A stretch of 64,000 bases of DNA from Vibrio marinisediminis. GTDB lineage: Bacteria; Pseudomonadota; Gammaproteobacteria; Enterobacterales; Vibrionaceae. The notes beneath the pieces were generated by a model. The model ran no database searches and was not told the DNA's origin. It saw nothing but the letters and a program-made list of their open reading frames with translations. The stretch lies in NCBI RefSeq assembly GCF_014050145.1, contig NZ_JACFYF010000005.1, positions 178,930 to 242,929 on the forward strand. Reading direction: 5' to 3'. Below, one piece after another: positions 27,458 through 37,126 of the stretch. The translations under genes and the position numbers were made by a program. Every line of letters starts with the position of its first letter. Position 1 is the stretch's first letter.

Positions 27458-28762
27458 ATGCGTTTTCGCAGTTCCTTTACTCAATCTATTCTACTGTTTG
27501 TCACTCTACTGATTGCCAGCCAAGTCTACTCTTACTACGCCGTGTTTAATTACGCCCTACTTCCTAGCTTGCAGCAGTTTAATAAAATTCTAGGGTATGA
27601 AATCAACTTAATGCTCGACCACCCCGACAACAGCGACAGCGGCTTAGTGATGGATGCACCACTGCGTCGGCAAATATTGGAGCAACTCGGCGTTACTATT
27701 CATGCCAAAGATAGCCCAATTGCCGAGCAGTACCACCAAGCGATCAACATTGATTTGATGAGCGAAGAGATGAGCCATGAGCTTGGCACGCCAACCAATG
27801 TGCGCATGGCATTGGGTGAAGAGAGCTATATTTTATGGCTCAATATTGAAGCGATGCCTGAATCCTTAATCCGCATCCCGCTGTCGGAGCTACAAGAAGA
27901 AGATTTTGCACCGCTATTTCGCAATAGCTTATTGATGGCACTGCTAATTATAGCCGGTGGCTGGCTCTTTATGCGTTTACAAAACCGCCCGCTACTGGCA
28001 TTGCAAAAAGTCGCCAAAGGCGTGGGTCGAGGTGAAATTCCTCCACCGTTACCGGAAAAAGGCTCAACCGAAATTCGCTCGGTTACCCGCGCCTTTAACC
28101 AAATGTCGAAAGGCATTCAAGCCTTAGAAGATGACCGAGCCTTGCTTATGGCGGGTATCAGCCATGACTTACGTACACCACTGACACGCATTCGATTGGC
28201 CACGGAAATGATGTCACCAGAAGACAGTTATTTGGCGGAAGGCATTATCAGTGATACTGAAGAGTGTAACGAGATCATCAGCCAGTTCATGGATTACTTA
28301 AAGCCGGTGAACAAACAATCTTTCACCGAGGTTGACCTCAATGACATCGCTGAAGACCTAGCGCACTCTGAGGGCAATGGTGAATACGTTGAGATTGTGA
28401 CGGAATTGCACCAACTCAAAGCCGCTTTTGGTAGCCCAATTGCCATTAAACGAGCCATCAGCAATCTCGTGGTTAATGCGGTACGTTACGGTAATGGTTG
28501 GATAAAAATATCAACGGGGATGACCGCCGATAACAAGCTGTGCTGGATTTGTATCGAAGATAATGGTCCGGGAATTGAGAAAGACCAAGTAGCCAAACTA
28601 TTTGAACCTTTCACTCGGGGTGATACTGCGCGAGGCAGCGAGGGTACTGGACTTGGTTTAGCCATAGTGAAACGCATCGTCAGTCAGCACCACGGTTCGG
28701 TAGTGGTCAATAACCGTGGCGAAGGGGGCTTGAAAGTGCAGGTCAGCTTCCCAAGTAAATAA
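27458..28762 (+). CDS. envZ: Osmosensor histidine kinase EnvZ
   Basis: 434 aa inner-membrane kinase. Transmembrane helix 1 is about residues 10-35, a periplasmic part runs to about 150, helix 2 ([17 protein letters not shown]) follows, then HAMP with the [15 protein letters not shown] region. The H-box is [19 protein letters not shown] (His about residue 232); N, G1 and G2 boxes are [22 protein letters not shown] and [15 protein letters not shown]. It phosphorylates and dephosphorylates OmpR. Unlike E. coli, where the ompR and envZ reading frames overlap, 81 nt separate the two here. Confidence 0.96.
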   Translation: MRFRSSFTQSILLFVTLLIASQVYSYYAVFNYALLPSLQQFNKILGYEINLMLDHPDNSDSGLVMDAPLRRQILEQLGVTIHAKDSPIAEQYHQAINIDLMSEEMSHELGTPTNVRMALGEESYILWLNIEAMPESLIRIPLSELQEEDFAPLFRNSLLMALLIIAGGWLFMRLQNRPLLALQKVAKGVGRGEIPPPLPEKGSTEIRSVTRAFNQMSKGIQALEDDRALLMAGISHDLRTPLTRIRLATEMMSPEDSYLAEGIISDTEECNEIISQFMDYLKPVNKQSFTEVDLNDIAEDLAHSEGNGEYVEIVTELHQLKAAFGSPIAIKRAISNLVVNAVRYGNGWIKISTGMTADNKLCWICIEDNGPGIEKDQVAKLFEPFTRGDTARGSEGTGLGLAIVKRIVSQHHGSVVVNNRGEGGLKVQVSFPSK

Positions 28763-28780
28763 CCCGCTCACTCAGATAGC

Positions 28781-28806
28781 AAAAAGCCCCTAACAGGGGC
28801 TTTTTC
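28781..28806. terminator. Bidirectional terminator, envZ / epsN
   Basis: AAAAAGCCCC-TAACA-GGGGCTTTTT. It ends envZ on the plus strand and the long eps operon on the minus strand. Confidence 0.92.
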
Positions 28807-28847
28807 ATTATTCGCAAAGTGCTCGCAAAGTCATACACACTGGAGAA

Positions 28848-29615
28848 CTACAAACGACCTCGATAACTAAACTGATAACGCCCTTGGTTATCAGGCGTAG
28901 GTAACCATTTTAGTTGCTCCGCCAACGCATCTGGAAACTCTGGCTGCGGGTTAAACCAAGCCTTGGCGCTATATTGGTGGTTCGCTTGCAAGTCGAGCGA
29001 AAATTCACTCATCACTTGTTGGCTTCGCTGCTTACCCATGACCTTGATATTACTTTCCTTACAGCTTAAATCGGCAATCACCGGTCCCAACTCTAATGGC
29101 GCTAATGGCGTGCCTATTTGATCGGTATTCCACACCAAGTTGCCTTTACCTGAACGACAATATGGCGCGGCGTATTGCAATGACTCTATGCTCAACTCAA
29201 GTTGACCTGTAATATCTAATGGCACGGGAATTGGTGGCGCAAACTTCATCACCTGAGTTGCGGGCATGGAAGCGATAACATCTTCAGCATACGCACCTTG
29301 CAAACCATAACCCACGACGCCACGAGCGCGTAACTGCCAAGGGTTACCTCGCCCTAGCCGAACCTGTGCTTGCAGGTTACCGGTCAGCAATTTCGTTGGT
29401 TGCAACTGCCACGACACTTGACCAAGGTTATACTGTTGCCATTGCAGCTGTTGAACCTGCCCTTGCCACAAAGTACCGCTGGCACCGGCAATTTTTAGCT
29501 GGTTAGGTAACGGAGCATGAGCCAATACCGCCTGAATCGGAAGATGAATAACCGCACTGACAACGAATGCCACCACTAAAATCACAACCAGTAATATCTT
29601 GCTCTTCACTGCCAT
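28848..29615 (-). CDS. epsN: Type II secretion protein N (EpsN/GspN)
   Basis: 255 aa, last gene of the eps operon. One N-terminal membrane helix (ILLVVILVVAFVVSAVIHLP, about residues 6-25) anchors a periplasmic beta-rich domain. GspN is found in only part of T2SS clusters and is not always required for secretion; its exact role is unclear. The ATG overlaps the last base of the epsM stop codon. The domain shows the LWQGQVQQLQWQQYNLGQVSW block common in GspN. Confidence 0.93.
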   Translation of the reverse strand: MAVKSKILLVVILVVAFVVSAVIHLPIQAVLAHAPLPNQLKIAGASGTLWQGQVQQLQWQQYNLGQVSWQLQPTKLLTGNLQAQVRLGRGNPWQLRARGVVGYGLQGAYAEDVIASMPATQVMKFAPPIPVPLDITGQLELSIESLQYAAPYCRSGKGNLVWNTDQIGTPLAPLELGPVIADLSCKESNIKVMGKQRSQQVMSEFSLDLQANHQYSAKAWFNPQPEFPDALAEQLKWLPTPDNQGRYQFSYRGRL

Positions 29616-30109
29616 TACCCTTTGGTCAATTGTAGACGCTTAACCTCAACCACCCCTGCTTGAGTGCTTTTATCGATATCAAGAAACAGTACGTCAATCG
29701 CATGGTTTGCTTGCATATACTCAATCCAATTCACCAGTTGGTTAAACGGCAATGGTTGTACCCATACTTGCATTTCATTACCGCGCGGTTGTACGCGCAC
29801 CAATTCAATATTAAAACGACGGGCTGAAGATGAAACCGCTTGGTTTAATGGCAATGGCGAAATGGTCTTAGCACCACTACCTCTCAATTCAACAATTTGA
29901 TCCGCTTTGTCTTTTACCCAATTCAGTAACTGCTTTTCGCTATTGAGCGTTAACTGGGCTTGTTCAGCACGCTGAGTGATAGGTTGATAGATTGCCCAGT
30001 AAAGCAAACCAAAGCCCAACACAATGCTACCTATGATCGTTAAACGCTGCTCGCGCGGCGTGATGCGATACCACCAAGCTTGCAGCGAGCTAAAAATACT
30101 CTTCATCAT
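29615..30109 (-). CDS. epsM: Type II secretion protein M (EpsM/GspM)
   Basis: 164 aa. A short cytoplasmic N-terminus (WWYRITPREQRL) leads into one membrane helix (TIIGSIVLGFGLLYWAIYQPI, about residues 24-44) and a periplasmic ferredoxin-like domain. EpsM binds EpsL and stabilises the inner-membrane platform with EpsE and EpsC. It starts 7 nt after epsL and overlaps epsN by one base, so translation is probably coupled through the three genes. Confidence 0.95.
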   Translation of the reverse strand: MMKSIFSSLQAWWYRITPREQRLTIIGSIVLGFGLLYWAIYQPITQRAEQAQLTLNSEKQLLNWVKDKADQIVELRGSGAKTISPLPLNQAVSSSARRFNIELVRVQPRGNEMQVWVQPLPFNQLVNWIEYMQANHAIDVLFLDIDKSTQAGVVEVKRLQLTKG

Positions 30110-30116
30110 CTTCTCC

Positions 30117-31325
30117 TCACTGCAATTTCAAAACAAAACTGCCCGTGACAAAATCAGCAGCTTTAGTTAGCTGACCTTGCTCCACCTGAAACTGCTGTTC
30201 CAGTTGCGTACGAGCCTGTTCAAACGACTGGAAGCCTTTACTGCGTGCTTGCAACTTAATTTCGCCACGTTTGCTATCAAACGTTAACCCTGTCATCTCA
30301 AAGTTCGGCACGTTTTTGAGCGCGCCCGGTAGTTTCACCAACCAATGCAAAATGGATTCTTCAGCGCTGCCACCAGCAAGGCGTTTTGCTTCGTTTTCCA
30401 GTTCACGCTTCAAATAACTGGTGGTCGGAATTTTACTCTTCGCTAAAACCGCACGGAAAATACGCTCACTTTCCGCGCGATAAAGATCCGCTTGTTGCTG
30501 CGCCTGTTGAGTGTGAATAAAGCTCTGCGCCAGTAGTACCACAACCAACACAACTGCTGCGATCGCCGATTTTTGCCAAATTTTTAAATGCTTAAGCAGG
30601 GATGATTTCGGTTTAAACCCACCCGTTAGTAAGTTGATTTTGCTGACAATGGCATGGCGAGCCAATAGTTGCATCACTAACTGAGGCTCACCTTGTTGCC
30701 AAGCTTGCCCTTCTGCTAGTGATAACGCAGGCAGCGGGCTATACGCTTCTAACGCTAGCCATTGCTGATCGGTCTTGACCCAATCCGATTGAGCCACAAT
30801 AGCCAACCAATCTGACTCAACCGTTAAGGCTTGATAAGCCGATTTTTTCAGTAACCATTGATCTGATATTTCCACCGCCGCAATGCCCTCGACATCAGGC
30901 AATGCCAGCGCATCTGGAATGACTTTGGTCACTAGAAAGCCCGCCTCAGCCAACGATGCTAACTCTGCAGAGAGCCACTCTTTATCCACTGCCGCGATGA
31001 ATGCCTGATCGCCTTGTTTGGCGAGTGTAGTAATGTGCAGGCTTTCCACATCTTGCGCGACGTCATCTTCAATCAGATAGGGCAACATGCTGTCAAACTG
31101 TCTTGCACCACCCGCCGGAATAGTGACCTGTTTTAGCAGCACATCGGCGCTATTGAGCAAGACAATGGTTGGTCGCTGCTGGGCATAACTCTCAATCTCT
31201 ACCAGAGCTTGTCCGGCACTAAGTTCACCACTGGCGATAACTTCTTGCTGACTCTCAGACCAAACCAGCCACTGCTGGCTAGCTTGACGATTATTGCTCA
31301 GTCGAACGACTAGGTACTCGCTCAC
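30117..31325 (-). CDS. epsL: Type II secretion protein L (EpsL/GspL)
   Basis: 402 aa bitopic protein: an actin-like cytoplasmic domain (about 1-235) that binds the ATPase EpsE, one helix (IWQKSAIAAVVLVVVLLAQSF) and a periplasmic ferredoxin-like domain. The start is set at GTG (complement of 31323-31325), giving MSEYLVVRLSNN, because GGAGGAA lies just upstream and the sequence then matches the known EpsL N-terminus. The longer ATG reading from 31376 would extend 86 nt into epsK. With the GTG start the overlap is 35 nt. Confidence 0.93.
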   Translation of the reverse strand: MSEYLVVRLSNNRQASQQWLVWSESQQEVIASGELSAGQALVEIESYAQQRPTIVLLNSADVLLKQVTIPAGGARQFDSMLPYLIEDDVAQDVESLHITTLAKQGDQAFIAAVDKEWLSAELASLAEAGFLVTKVIPDALALPDVEGIAAVEISDQWLLKKSAYQALTVESDWLAIVAQSDWVKTDQQWLALEAYSPLPALSLAEGQAWQQGEPQLVMQLLARHAIVSKINLLTGGFKPKSSLLKHLKIWQKSAIAAVVLVVVLLAQSFIHTQQAQQQADLYRAESERIFRAVLAKSKIPTTSYLKRELENEAKRLAGGSAEESILHWLVKLPGALKNVPNFEMTGLTFDSKRGEIKLQARSKGFQSFEQARTQLEQQFQVEQGQLTKAADFVTGSFVLKLQ

Positions 31326-32304
31326 CGATTCCTCCAAAGCGACGGCTAATGACCGTCGCAGTTTCTCGATTTGCACTAAATAGTAAGCTACGAATTCTCA
31401 CCCGAGATTCGCCAACGACTACTTGTGCATCCAATTCAAAATAAGCGCTATCCACACTGAGATAAGCTTTAACCTGTTTCTTTATCGCATCGTTCAGGGC
31501 TGCCAGCGGTGATTCAGACAAAAACTGATCGACGCTGCTCCAACCCTCAAATGGGCGATCTTCCAATAACTGCTGGGCATCACTCACACTGAGCTGGTTG
31601 CCAAACATGGCAGAAATAAGCGCAGCCTGCTCAGGCATCACCGTATTAATATTGAGTCGAAACTCCGATGTGGGTATCGCGCATAGAAAGGGGCGTACTT
31701 GTGCCATCACCTCTCCAGAAACTTGATTAATCGCGCGGAACTCACTCTCATCAGCCAGCACACTATTGGCGGTCATGTAATCTGGTGACATCGCCTCATA
31801 GGTACTGTCTTCAACGCCGGTCACTGAGTTAACTGTGGTGTTCGTATCAACAAATTCCCATGCGGAGTGAGCCACAATTTCGGTGACATAATCATCCACA
31901 TCGAGTGCAGAGAGGAGATCTTGCAATACCGTGACCAAATAAGGCGCATTTTGCCCATTACTCCCCGCCTTCACCTCCACCAATGCATTTAGATTAAAGC
32001 ACGCTTGGCGGTCCACTAACCGGCCCGTTAAGGTGCCATAATCCAGTGGGAAATTTTGCTCTTCCAAAGCCCATGGCTGAGAAAGATTGATGGTGTCGTT
32101 ATCTTTATAGCTCTGCTCAATACCTTCAATCGCTAATGCTTCTGCACCAATGCTATACCAGTAGGCTTGCTGGTAATTGATTTGATTGGCAGAGCGCTTA
32201 AACTGTCCAAATAATCGTTCCGACATGGTAGCTGCAACCGCGGTCATCATTGCCAATAGCAACAACACCACTAAAAGCGCGACACCGCGTTGTTTACTCT
32301 TCAT
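31291..32304 (-). CDS. epsK: Type II minor pseudopilin K (EpsK/GspK)
   Basis: 337 aa, the large tip pseudopilin. Start set at the ATG complementing 32302-32304 (MKSKQRG) with GGAG upstream; it overlaps epsJ by 11 nt. The prepilin peptidase site is KSKQRG-VALLVVLLLLAMM: after cleavage the mature protein begins VALLV and has no Glu at position 5, which is normal for K and lets it sit at the tip. The rest is a large alpha-helical periplasmic domain (FNLNALVEVK, RLNINTVMPEQAALISAMF) characteristic of GspK. Confidence 0.95.
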   Translation of the reverse strand: MKSKQRGVALLVVLLLLAMMTAVAATMSERLFGQFKRSANQINYQQAYWYSIGAEALAIEGIEQSYKDNDTINLSQPWALEEQNFPLDYGTLTGRLVDRQACFNLNALVEVKAGSNGQNAPYLVTVLQDLLSALDVDDYVTEIVAHSAWEFVDTNTTVNSVTGVEDSTYEAMSPDYMTANSVLADESEFRAINQVSGEVMAQVRPFLCAIPTSEFRLNINTVMPEQAALISAMFGNQLSVSDAQQLLEDRPFEGWSSVDQFLSESPLAALNDAIKKQVKAYLSVDSAYFELDAQVVVGESRVRIRSLLFSANRETATVISRRFGGIGERVPSRSTEQ

Positions 32305-32953
32305 TGCTGCTCTCCAACGCAATCGAGCCACCGCCAGTCAGGTAGATCCGATCAATCTTGCCATAGTCGCTAAAGGTCAAAGAAACCTGCACCGCTTGGG
32401 GCAGCGTCATTGGCTGGCTCCAACTATCGCGCCATTGCTTACCGTCAAAAAAGCGCATTTCGAAGGCTTCCACTCCATCAATCAATGGCATGACCAAACC
32501 TTGCTGCCCAACGGGTGTATCAACGTAATGCCACCAAACTCGCTCCAACTGCGAATCTTTAACTCGATAGCCCACTTTGGTCACTTCGCCACGTGGAAAT
32601 TGCTGGGCTGGGTTATGCCATCCTGCGCGCGCAAACATCACCCCTTTCATATCAGAATCCAGAAGGTTATTTTGCCACTCAATCAACTTTTTACTGGGCT
32701 CTTCACCATTGGTGCGCATTTGGCGCAATGCCATTTGGCGAAAGTCGTTGTCCATAAACACCAGCGCACGTTGCAAGGTTTTCATCCGCTCACTGCGCTG
32801 CTGAGAGATATCGTTACTGCGATATATTTGGTTGAGCACCTGTTGTGCACCAATCGCCATAAAGGCAAAAATCGCCATCGCGATCAGCACTTCAATTAAG
32901 GTAAATCCTGCCCGTGTTTTCAAACGCAATGCTGTCGACTTATTTGGCAACAT
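32294..32953 (-). CDS. epsJ: Type II minor pseudopilin J (EpsJ/GspJ)
   Basis: 219 aa. Prepilin leader MLPNKSTALRLKTRAG precedes the cleavage site and mature start FTLIEVLIAMAIFAF, with Glu5 present. EpsJ forms the pilus-tip complex with EpsI and EpsK. It overlaps epsI by 14 nt and epsK by 11 nt. The globular domain with the FEMRFFDGKQWRDSW block is typical for J. The leader is longer than that of EpsG or EpsH but keeps the basic run before the Gly. Confidence 0.95.
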   Translation of the reverse strand: MLPNKSTALRLKTRAGFTLIEVLIAMAIFAFMAIGAQQVLNQIYRSNDISQQRSERMKTLQRALVFMDNDFRQMALRQMRTNGEEPSKKLIEWQNNLLDSDMKGVMFARAGWHNPAQQFPRGEVTKVGYRVKDSQLERVWWHYVDTPVGQQGLVMPLIDGVEAFEMRFFDGKQWRDSWSQPMTLPQAVQVSLTFSDYGKIDRIYLTGGGSIALESSNEE

Positions 32954-33296
32954 AACTTCTCACCGTTACGATGGCTGCGCCTCTCGCCTCTCGTGCTACC
33001 TCGACATCAAATGCGCGAATCAACCCTTCTTGGGTTGAGACAGGTGTAATTGTCCAATACCAATCTCTATCAGCAAGGTTGTCTTTACCTGACTGTTTCT
33101 TTAACCCTTTCGGATCTAACATCACTTTCGCCATTTGATTGTCTGCGACCATCGCGGCAAAGGTCTTCTCTTCCATCAAGGTTAAGGTATTAATGTGTTG
33201 CCCAACCGAGCGCATTAACGCCATCGATGACATGGCAAAAATAGCTAATGCCACCAGCACTTCCAGTAAGGTTAACCCTCGTTCACTGCGCCTCAT
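32940..33296 (-). CDS. epsI: Type II minor pseudopilin I (EpsI/GspI)
   Basis: 118 aa from the ATG complementing 33294-33296 (MRRSERG), supported by GGGAG about 7 nt upstream and the short leader expected for I. Cleavage gives LTLLEVLVALAIFAM with Glu5. The globular part includes the conserved AMVADNQMAKVML block. An upstream in-frame start at 33344 would add 16 residues but would run 62 nt into epsH. With this start the overlap with epsH is 14 nt. Confidence 0.94.
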   Translation of the reverse strand: MRRSERGLTLLEVLVALAIFAMSSMALMRSVGQHINTLTLMEEKTFAAMVADNQMAKVMLDPKGLKKQSGKDNLADRDWYWTITPVSTQEGLIRAFDVEVAREARGAAIVTVRSYVAK

Positions 33297-33867
33297 CTTG
33301 CTCTCCCGGCGCGAGTAAAATAATTTGACCATTTTCTTTTGCAACTACCTGCCAAGCCGATTGCTCTATATCCGCACCGCTCGGATAAATTGCAATAGAA
33401 AATGGGGTTATCTCACCACTCGACATAAAAAACACTTGTGGCTGAGGCAATACTTTTTGCTGTTCAAATTCGGCAAACATCTCTTCATCAAATAGCGATG
33501 ATGGGTTAAATAGTCGCTCTTTATCTTGCCAAATAGAGCCGCCTAAACTGAAGGTCGCCGCCACCCCCTCTTTGAACTTTGTTTGGTAAGGTATGCGCTC
33601 CAATTTCAATGGCTTCCAGCCCTCTTCATCGAGCTGCTGCAAATAGTAAGTCGACTTTTCTTCATCGATACGTAAGCCAAAGTCGCGCCCACTCAATAGT
33701 GCTTCTTCATTAAGCAGCTGCAAGCGAAGCCACAATGATCGCGCTTGTAAGTTCGCCTCATCACGCTGATTATTTGGCAACGAAAAGACCACGACAGTCA
33801 CTGTCACGGAAAGCAGTGCCACCACTAACAGCACTTCTAATAAGGTAAAACCTTTCTGATTCGACAT
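33283..33867 (-). CDS. epsH: Type II minor pseudopilin H (EpsH/GspH)
   Basis: 194 aa. Prepilin leader MSNQKG then FTLLEVLLVVALLSV with Glu5. The C-terminal beta-rich domain is that of the H subunit, which links the tip complex to the EpsG shaft. It is 59 nt downstream of epsG and overlaps epsI. No anomaly seen. Confidence 0.95.
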   Translation of the reverse strand: MSNQKGFTLLEVLLVVALLSVTVTVVVFSLPNNQRDEANLQARSLWLRLQLLNEEALLSGRDFGLRIDEEKSTYYLQQLDEEGWKPLKLERIPYQTKFKEGVAATFSLGGSIWQDKERLFNPSSLFDEEMFAEFEQQKVLPQPQVFFMSSGEITPFSIAIYPSGADIEQSAWQVVAKENGQIILLAPGEQDEAQ

Positions 33868-33926
33868 TGCCTACTACATCAAGCTAGAAATGGCGACCTT
33901 AGCCGCCATTGGTATTAAGTGGAAGG

Positions 33927-34373
33927 TTACTGGAAGTCTGCTAAGTTCCAGTTACCAATATCAGCATTAACGCCTTCACCACCTTCCTGACCGTCTGCGC
34001 CTAGGGTAAAGATATCGATAGTGCCGTTGTCACCAGGACTTAGGTATTGGTAATCGTAGCCCCATGGGTCTTGTGGCAAACGCTTAATGTAACCTTCTTG
34101 CGGGTAGTTGCGCGGGGTTGGGTTACTTGGCTCACTCACGAGCGCCTCTAAACCTTGGTCTGTCGTTGGGTAGACATTGTGGTTTAAGCGGTAAGTATCT
34201 AACGCGGTTTCTAGCGCTTTAATATCCACAGCGGCTTTCTTTTGTGAGGCAGTGTCTTTACTACCGAGTAGGTTTGGCGCGACCACGCTGGCAAGAATGC
34301 CGAGGATCACCACCACGACCATCAATTCTAATAAGGTAAAGCCGGACTGTTTTTTATTGCGTTGGTTTTTCAT
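33927..34373 (-). CDS. epsG: Type II major pseudopilin G (EpsG/GspG)
   Basis: 148 aa. Leader MKNQRNKKQSG, then FTLLELMVVVVILGILASVV with Glu5, and the C-terminal calcium-site loop (QDPWGYDYQYLSPGDNGTIDIFTLGADGQ split over about residues 103-132) typical of the major subunit. It forms the pseudopilus shaft that works as a piston through the EpsD secretin. A good GGAG lies before the ATG. Expected to be the most abundant product of the operon; a 33-nt gap precedes it. Confidence 0.97.
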   Translation of the reverse strand: MKNQRNKKQSGFTLLELMVVVVILGILASVVAPNLLGSKDTASQKKAAVDIKALETALDTYRLNHNVYPTTDQGLEALVSEPSNPTPRNYPQEGYIKRLPQDPWGYDYQYLSPGDNGTIDIFTLGADGQEGGEGVNADIGNWNLADFQ

Positions 34374-34406
34374 TTTTTCTCCAATAACACAACTGCGTTG
34401 AGCTTT

Positions 34407-35639
34407 TTATCTGCTCATTAAATTATTCATTTCTAATATTGGCATCATCGTCGCCATCACGATAAACAGCACTAACCCTGCCATTAAGGCAATCATCAGT
34501 GGGGTAAAGATGCCCAAAGAGATGTTGACCATCGACTCGAAGTTGGCGTCTTGGTTATCCGCCGCTCGGGTTAACATACTCTCAAGTTCGCCACTTTGCT
34601 CACCGGACGCAATCATATGTAGCATCATCGGTGGGAAGAGTTTGGTTTGGTCGAGTGACTTACGTAAACTCGATCCTTCTCGCACTCGGTCTGCCGCCAG
34701 CAAGACTTGCTGTTTCACGTATTGATTAGACATCACATCCACGGCGACGCGCATCCCTTCCAAAATTGGAATAGAGCTTGAGGTACAGATCGACAAAGTA
34801 CGCGCAAAACGCGCGGTGTTTAAACCACGAGCAATTTTACCAATTACCGGCATGCCTATCACTTTACGGTCCCAACTTAAACGGATCTTGGCTTGAGACA
34901 AAGCCAAACGCGACAAGTAAACCAGAGCGATAAAACCGAGCAGAATGTAAATCCACCAGTTTTGTACAAACTCACTGCAAGCGATCAAAACCTGAGTCGA
35001 GAAGGGTAACGCTTGCCCCATTTGCACAAACTGACCCACAATTTTTGGTACCACGGATGCCAATAAGAAGGCAACAATGCTGACCGCAAACACCACCAGT
35101 ACGGTTGGGTAGATCAATGCTTGTTGCAGTTTACTGCGCATCTTTTGCCGGTTTTCCGCGTACTCAGCCAAGCGCTCAAGCACACTGTCGAGATGACCGG
35201 ATTTTTCACCCGCCGCCACCATTGAACGAAACAATTCATCAAAGATATGCGGATAATCCGCTAAGCCATCCGCCAGCGTATGCCCTTCCACGACTTTAGA
35301 TCGCACCGCCAATAGCATAGTGCGAATACGTGCTTTTTCTGATTGCTCAGACACCGCACGCAAACACTCTTCTAAAGGCATGCCCGATTGTACTAAGGTA
35401 GAGATTTGGCGCGTGATCAGCGCCAAGTCTGGCGTACTGATACCACGTTTAAAGGATACTGTCGTTGCTGCGGTTTGCCCTTGTTTAGCAGAAGCTTTAG
35501 CGCGTGTTGGTACCACATCAATCGGCACCAAGCCTTGATCTTTTAAACGGCTGCGAACTTGGCGAGCATTGTCACCTTCGATAACCCCTTTTTGGGATTT
35601 GCCCTTCGCATTAAGCGCTTTGTATTCAAACGCCGCCAT
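34407..35639 (-). CDS. epsF: Type II secretion platform protein F (EpsF/GspF)
   Basis: 410 aa polytopic inner-membrane protein. Starts [22 protein letters not shown]; two repeated GspF domains (about 75-200 and 275-400) each with the LITRQISTLVQSGMPLEECL / ARTLSICTSSSIPILEGM pattern and the GEKSGHLD / GEQSGELE signature; three membrane segments. It forms the rotary/assembly platform with EpsE. The ATG overlaps the epsE stop by one base. Confidence 0.96.
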   Translation of the reverse strand: MAAFEYKALNAKGKSQKGVIEGDNARQVRSRLKDQGLVPIDVVPTRAKASAKQGQTAATTVSFKRGISTPDLALITRQISTLVQSGMPLEECLRAVSEQSEKARIRTMLLAVRSKVVEGHTLADGLADYPHIFDELFRSMVAAGEKSGHLDSVLERLAEYAENRQKMRSKLQQALIYPTVLVVFAVSIVAFLLASVVPKIVGQFVQMGQALPFSTQVLIACSEFVQNWWIYILLGFIALVYLSRLALSQAKIRLSWDRKVIGMPVIGKIARGLNTARFARTLSICTSSSIPILEGMRVAVDVMSNQYVKQQVLLAADRVREGSSLRKSLDQTKLFPPMMLHMIASGEQSGELESMLTRAADNQDANFESMVNISLGIFTPLMIALMAGLVLFIVMATMMPILEMNNLMSR

Positions 35640-37126
35640 TAGCTTTCCTTAGTCACACGCATCACTTCTTCGAGCGAGGTGATACCTTGGCGTACTTTTT
35701 CTAAACCGTCGCCACGAATAGCCGGTGTTTTTGGGCGGATCGCTTTCTCGATCGCTTGTTCACCTGCTTCATTGTGGATCAGTTCTTGAACTTGCTCATC
35801 CACCACCAGCAATTCATAAATACCGGAACGTCCGCGATACCCTTTACCGCTACACTTCTCACAACCCACGGGCTTATAAAGTGTCAGTTCTTCATCCGAC
35901 GCTAAACCAAACAACGCTTTTTGCGCCGTATCCGCTTGGTAGCTTTGCTTACATTGTGGGCAGAGCGTACGCACTAATCGCTGAGCTAACACACCCAGTA
36001 GCGATGAAGAAATGAGAAATGGCTCAATCCCCATATCACGCAGACGCGTAATAGCACCAATAGCGGTGTTGGTATGCAATGTCGACATCACCAAGTGACC
36101 GGTCAGTGAGGCTTGCACCGCAATTTGCGCCGTCTCTAAGTCACGGATTTCACCCACCATCACCACATCAGGGTCTTGACGCAAAATCGCCCGCAAACCG
36201 CGAGCAAACGTCATATCCACTTTAGGGTTAACCTGAGTTTGACCAATACCATCGATATCAAATTCAATTGGGTCTTCTACGGTGAGAATATTGCGCTCGT
36301 TACTGTTAAGCTCTTGCAAGCCCGCATACAAGGTTGTCGATTTACCCGAACCCGTTGGACCCGTCACCAAGATGATACCGTGCGGGCGATCAATCATGCT
36401 GCGGAACTGTTGATGGGTATGTGGCTTCATGCCCAAGCTATGCAGATCAAGACGGGTCGCGTTCTTATCTAATAAACGCATCACCACACGCTCACCGTGT
36501 GACGATGGCATGGTCGACACTCGCACATCGACCGCTCGACCACCAATACGCAATGAAATACGACCATCTTGAGGGATGCGTTTTTCAGCAATATCGAGCT
36601 TTGCCATCACTTTGACGCGAGAGACCAGTAATGGCGCTAATTTTCGACTTGGTGAAAGCACATCTCGCAATACACCATCAACGCGGAATCGAATCGCTAA
36701 GCTTTTTTCGAAGGTTTCGATATGAATATCTGACGCCCCTTCTTTGATCGCTTCGCCAAGCATAGCGTTGATCAACTTGATGATAGGTGCGTCATCTTCG
36801 GACTCGAGCAAATCTTCGTCGTGTGGCAAATCTTCCGCCAATGAGAAGAAGTCATCATTATCGGCACCAATGTCTTCCATTAGCTGACGCGCTTCTGAAG
36901 AGTCACGCTGGTAAGCCTGAGTCAGTTTTTTCTCAAACTCATCATTGCTCACCGCTTGCAAGGTAAAGTTTGCTGGCATTGTACGCTTTACTTCCAGCAA
37001 GGCTTCTATCGCTAGCGGCTCGACATAATAAAGCGTCAACCCTGATATGGTTTGCTCCAACACTAGGTTAAAGCGCTTAGCAAAGCTAAATGGCAGACGA
37101 CGATGAGGGGTCACGAGCTCCATCAT
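35639..37126 (-). CDS. epsE: Type II secretion ATPase E (EpsE/GspE)
   Basis: 495 aa. The N-terminal domain (about 1-130) binds EpsL; the ATPase core has Walker [16 protein letters not shown] (about residue 257), Asp box [18 protein letters not shown], Walker [13 protein letters not shown], His box [15 protein letters not shown], and the tetracysteine zinc motif CPQC...CEKC (about 394 and 427) that marks GspE-type ATPases. It powers pseudopilus growth. The start overlaps epsD by 4 nt (ATGA type). Either the first or second ATG could be used. Confidence 0.97.
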   Translation of the reverse strand: MMELVTPHRRLPFSFAKRFNLVLEQTISGLTLYYVEPLAIEALLEVKRTMPANFTLQAVSNDEFEKKLTQAYQRDSSEARQLMEDIGADNDDFFSLAEDLPHDEDLLESEDDAPIIKLINAMLGEAIKEGASDIHIETFEKSLAIRFRVDGVLRDVLSPSRKLAPLLVSRVKVMAKLDIAEKRIPQDGRISLRIGGRAVDVRVSTMPSSHGERVVMRLLDKNATRLDLHSLGMKPHTHQQFRSMIDRPHGIILVTGPTGSGKSTTLYAGLQELNSNERNILTVEDPIEFDIDGIGQTQVNPKVDMTFARGLRAILRQDPDVVMVGEIRDLETAQIAVQASLTGHLVMSTLHTNTAIGAITRLRDMGIEPFLISSSLLGVLAQRLVRTLCPQCKQSYQADTAQKALFGLASDEELTLYKPVGCEKCSGKGYRGRSGIYELLVVDEQVQELIHNEAGEQAIEKAIRPKTPAIRGDGLEKVRQGITSLEEVMRVTKES